Assembly (NCBI GenBank): GCA_949289215.1
Contig: CASENC010000043.1
Location: forward strand, 1-36,015
Direction of reading: 5' to 3'
Origin: an uncultured Bacteroidales bacterium
GTDB taxonomy: Bacteria; Bacteroidota; Bacteroidia; Bacteroidales; Muribaculaceae
Length of the DNA stretch: 36,015 nucleotides
Part shown: piece after piece, positions 33,878-36,015 of the stretch
How the letters are laid out: every line of letters begins with the position of its first letter
How positions within the stretch are numbered: the first letter of the stretch is position 1
Position numbers and translations under genes: made by a program
Notes under the pieces: generated by a model
What the model was told of the DNA's origin: nothing
Databases searched by the model: none
Seen by the model: the letters and a program-made list of their open reading frames with translations, nothing else

Positions 33878-35860
33878 ATGAGACTGCGAGAGAAAATTTT
33901 ATATGGGCTTGTCATGGTTGCGTGTGCCGTGGTGTTGCTCAATTCGTGCCGTGGCGCAAAATTGAGCGATGCCGAGGAACAATACGAGCGTGGCGAATAT
34001 TTTGATGCAGCCAATACTTACCGCAAGGTATATAATAAGATGAAAAGCCGCGACGAGCGCCCTGTGCGTGGCATGGTGGCTTTCCGGATGGGGGAATGTT
34101 ATCGACGGTTGAATATGTCGGCTCGCGCTTCGGCCGCATATCAGAATGCATTGCGGTATGAATACCCCGACAGCATGGCATATTTCTACCTTGCCCGTTC
34201 GCAGCAGGCCGAAGGGAAATATGCGGCGGCAAAAAGGAATTATGAAACTTTTCTCACCTATGTCCCCGACCATCGCCTGGCACGGGTGGGGCTTGAGGGG
34301 TGCAGCCTTGCCTTGAAGTGGCGTGATGAGCCAACTCGATACATAGTGAAAAGCGCACGCCTGTTTAATTCGCGACGTGCCGACTTCTGCCCGATGTTTC
34401 TTGACGGGAATTTCGACCAACTGTATTTCACGTCTTCGACCGAAGATGCCACAGGGGAAACAAAAAGCGAAATCACAGGAACGAAAAAGTGTGATGTATT
34501 TTTTTCCAAAAAGGACGAAAATGGTAATTGGCAGCGTCCCGAACCTGTAGAGGGGGGCGTGAATACCGAGTTTGACGAGGGGATAACGTCGTTTACCCCC
34601 GACGGGTCGGCCATGTATCTTGCAAAGGCCCGCAGGGAATTGAATTCGGGAACATCGGTGGAAATTTTCACTTCACAACGTAGCGACGCACAGTGGAGCG
34701 AGCCGGTGAAGCTCGAAATCACGGCCGACACTCTGTCGGCTTACGGAGATCCTGCGGTGTCGGCCGATGGCTCATACTTGTATTTTTCGAGCGATATGCC
34801 GGGCGGGCAGGGCGGTAAGGACCTGTGGCGCATTAATTTGAAAGAGCAGGTTGGGTCGCTTGAGAATCTCGGAGACCAGATAAACACTCCCGGCGACGAG
34901 CGTTTCCCTTATTGCCGCACCGACAGCATATTGTATTTTGCGTCTGACGGGCATCCCGGCATGGGCGGGCTTGACCTGTTCAAGGCCACTTTGCAGCCCG
35001 ACGGCTCGTGGAAGGTGGAGAATATGAAACCGCCCATCAATTCGGCTGCCGATGATTTCGGCATAACTTATGGTGAGGGGGAATCGGGATTTTTCAGTTC
35101 AAATCGTAACGATGCCCGCGGCTATGATCACATATTCAGCTTCATAAAGCCCGAATTGAAGATAACCATCGTAGGTTATGTGCTTGACAAGGACGAATAT
35201 CCGGTACCCGACGCCACGATACGCATAGTGGGAAACGATGGGTCGAACCAAAAAGCGATAGGCAAGCCCGACGGTTCGTTTGAATTTAACTTGGAGCGCG
35301 GTGTGCGTTATGTGATGCTTGCCGGTGCCAAGGGTTACCTTAACATGAAGCAGGAGTTTGTGAGCGACATTGCCGAGGAGGATGCCGAGTATTATGTGGA
35401 GTTTTTCTTGCCTGCAATCAATAAGCCGCAGGTGCTTGAAAACATTTTCTACGATTATGACAAGGCCGACTTGCGGCCTGAGTCGAAAGCGGCTCTTGAC
35501 GAACTTGTGGAAATACTTAACGAAAATCCCAATGTGACCATTGAAATGGCTTCACACACCGACCGTTGGGGCTCAAACGCATATAACGATGCGTTATCGC
35601 TGCGCCGTGCGCAATCGGTTGTCGATTATCTTGTGGCGGCGGGCATCGATACTGCCCGTTTGCAGCCGCATGGTTATGGTGAAACCAGGCCTAAAGTGGT
35701 GACAAAGCGCATAGCCCGCCTGTATCCGCAATTCAAGGAAGGTGATGAGTTGACCGAAGAATTCATAGAAAAACTTTCACCCGAAGACCAGGCTGCCGCC
35801 GACCAAATCAACCGCCGCACCGAATTTCAGGTGCTTTCCCTTACCTACCGGCGGTATTAA
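33878..35860 (+). CDS. PorE-like OmpA-family lipoprotein (TPR, PD40 propeller, CRD, OmpA_C)
   Basis: A 660-aa outer-membrane lipoprotein. The signal sequence ends VVLLNSC with Cys24. Domains in order: TPR-like helices (about 31-145, EEQYERGEYFDAANTYRKVY and later repeats); a PD40/WD40-like propeller with about five blades (about 165-420, for example SADGSYLYFSSDMPGG); a carboxypeptidase-regulatory-like domain (about 425-505, GYVLDKDEYPVPDATIRI); and an OmpA C-terminal peptidoglycan-binding domain (about 520-655, ASHTDRWGSNAYNDALSLRRAQSV). This order is that of PorE, a type IX secretion component that ties the machinery to peptidoglycan. Similar proteins exist outside that system, so the exact role is inferred. 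The type IX tail on the S8 protease in this window supports it. Confidence 0.88.
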   Translation: MRLREKILYGLVMVACAVVLLNSCRGAKLSDAEEQYERGEYFDAANTYRKVYNKMKSRDERPVRGMVAFRMGECYRRLNMSARASAAYQNALRYEYPDSMAYFYLARSQQAEGKYAAAKRNYETFLTYVPDHRLARVGLEGCSLALKWRDEPTRYIVKSARLFNSRRADFCPMFLDGNFDQLYFTSSTEDATGETKSEITGTKKCDVFFSKKDENGNWQRPEPVEGGVNTEFDEGITSFTPDGSAMYLAKARRELNSGTSVEIFTSQRSDAQWSEPVKLEITADTLSAYGDPAVSADGSYLYFSSDMPGGQGGKDLWRINLKEQVGSLENLGDQINTPGDERFPYCRTDSILYFASDGHPGMGGLDLFKATLQPDGSWKVENMKPPINSAADDFGITYGEGESGFFSSNRNDARGYDHIFSFIKPELKITIVGYVLDKDEYPVPDATIRIVGNDGSNQKAIGKPDGSFEFNLERGVRYVMLAGAKGYLNMKQEFVSDIAEEDAEYYVEFFLPAINKPQVLENIFYDYDKADLRPESKAALDELVEILNENPNVTIEMASHTDRWGSNAYNDALSLRRAQSVVDYLVAAGIDTARLQPHGYGETRPKVVTKRIARLYPQFKEGDELTEEFIEKLSPEDQAAADQINRRTEFQVLSLTYRRY

Positions 35861-36015
35861 AAAGCATTTTACATAATTATTGGTGTCCGCTAAAACTTTT
35901 TATTGAACTATGCAATAAGGAATTTAGCTCTAAAAGTGCTTAAATAGCCGATATAATAGCTGAAAATTTACGTATTTGCAATAAAACTTACGTTATTGCT
36001 TATGCTTATTGTTTC
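35861..36015. other. AT-rich right edge, possible insertion-sequence end
   Basis: No gene is visible. After the PorE-like stop codon there is TGGTGTCCGCTAAAAC (35881-35896) followed by AT-rich sequence with several GCAATAA/TTATTGC motifs. The first string looks like a terminal inverted repeat of a Bacteroidales insertion sequence, with the rest of the element beyond the window. The matching second end and a transposase are not in view, so this is a weak inference. Confidence 0.3.

Overview
The window looks like chromosomal DNA of a Bacteroidales bacterium. Supporting signs are the secE-nusG-rplKAJL-rpoBC block in the Bacteroidetes arrangement (behind a tRNA-tuf-tRNA-Trp unit), several -7 boxes of the Bacteroidetes form TAnnTTTG, starts without clear Shine-Dalgarno sequences, a long NagB/PIG-L fusion typical of the order, a subtilase with a type IX secretion sorting tail, and BACON/LamG surface lipoproteins. 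A Muribaculaceae-like host would fit, but the sequence alone does not prove the family.

Layout. 1-359: gene-free edge with small hairpins and a minus-strand terminator. 360-2342 (-): NagB-like/PIG-L fusion. 2343-2784: divergent intergenic region with a candidate operator, a strong hairpin and the argS promoter. 2785-5303 (+): argS and a Bax-inhibitor-like membrane protein, closed by a bidirectional terminator. 5515-6684 (+): DUF4143-type ATPase in an AT-richer stretch. 6965-8317 (-): membrane protein with an extracytoplasmic SH3-like part and a C-terminal zinc ribbon. 8420-13611 (-): tight five-gene operon of exported proteins (three LPP20-like proteins, a surface lipoprotein with CarboxypepD_reg/BACON/LamG domains, and a transglutaminase-like protein). 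13612-14449: repeat-rich gene-free region with a candidate structured RNA and several palindromic repeats. 14450-16786 (-): S8 protease with type IX tail. 17024-20473 (+): NfeD-like membrane protease, kdsB, and a degenerate M16 peptidase. 20672-22496 (+): tRNA-Thr, -Tyr, -Gly, -Thr, tuf, tRNA-Trp. 22514-33762 (+): secE, nusG, rplK, rplA, rplJ, rplL, rpoB, rpoC. 33878-35860 (+): PorE-like OmpA/PD40 lipoprotein. 35861-36015: AT-rich edge that may be the end of an insertion sequence.

How it fits together. The right half is core translation and transcription machinery, with RNA hairpins at three junctions (tuf/tRNA-Trp, rplL/rpoB, rpoB/rpoC) that could set relative expression or guide processing. 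The left half is mainly cell-envelope biology. The subtilase tail and the PorE-like protein together imply a type IX secretion system in this organism. The least explained parts are the 8.4-13.6 kb exported-protein operon and the structured, repeat-rich segment directly upstream of it; these are the best candidates for an undescribed system.
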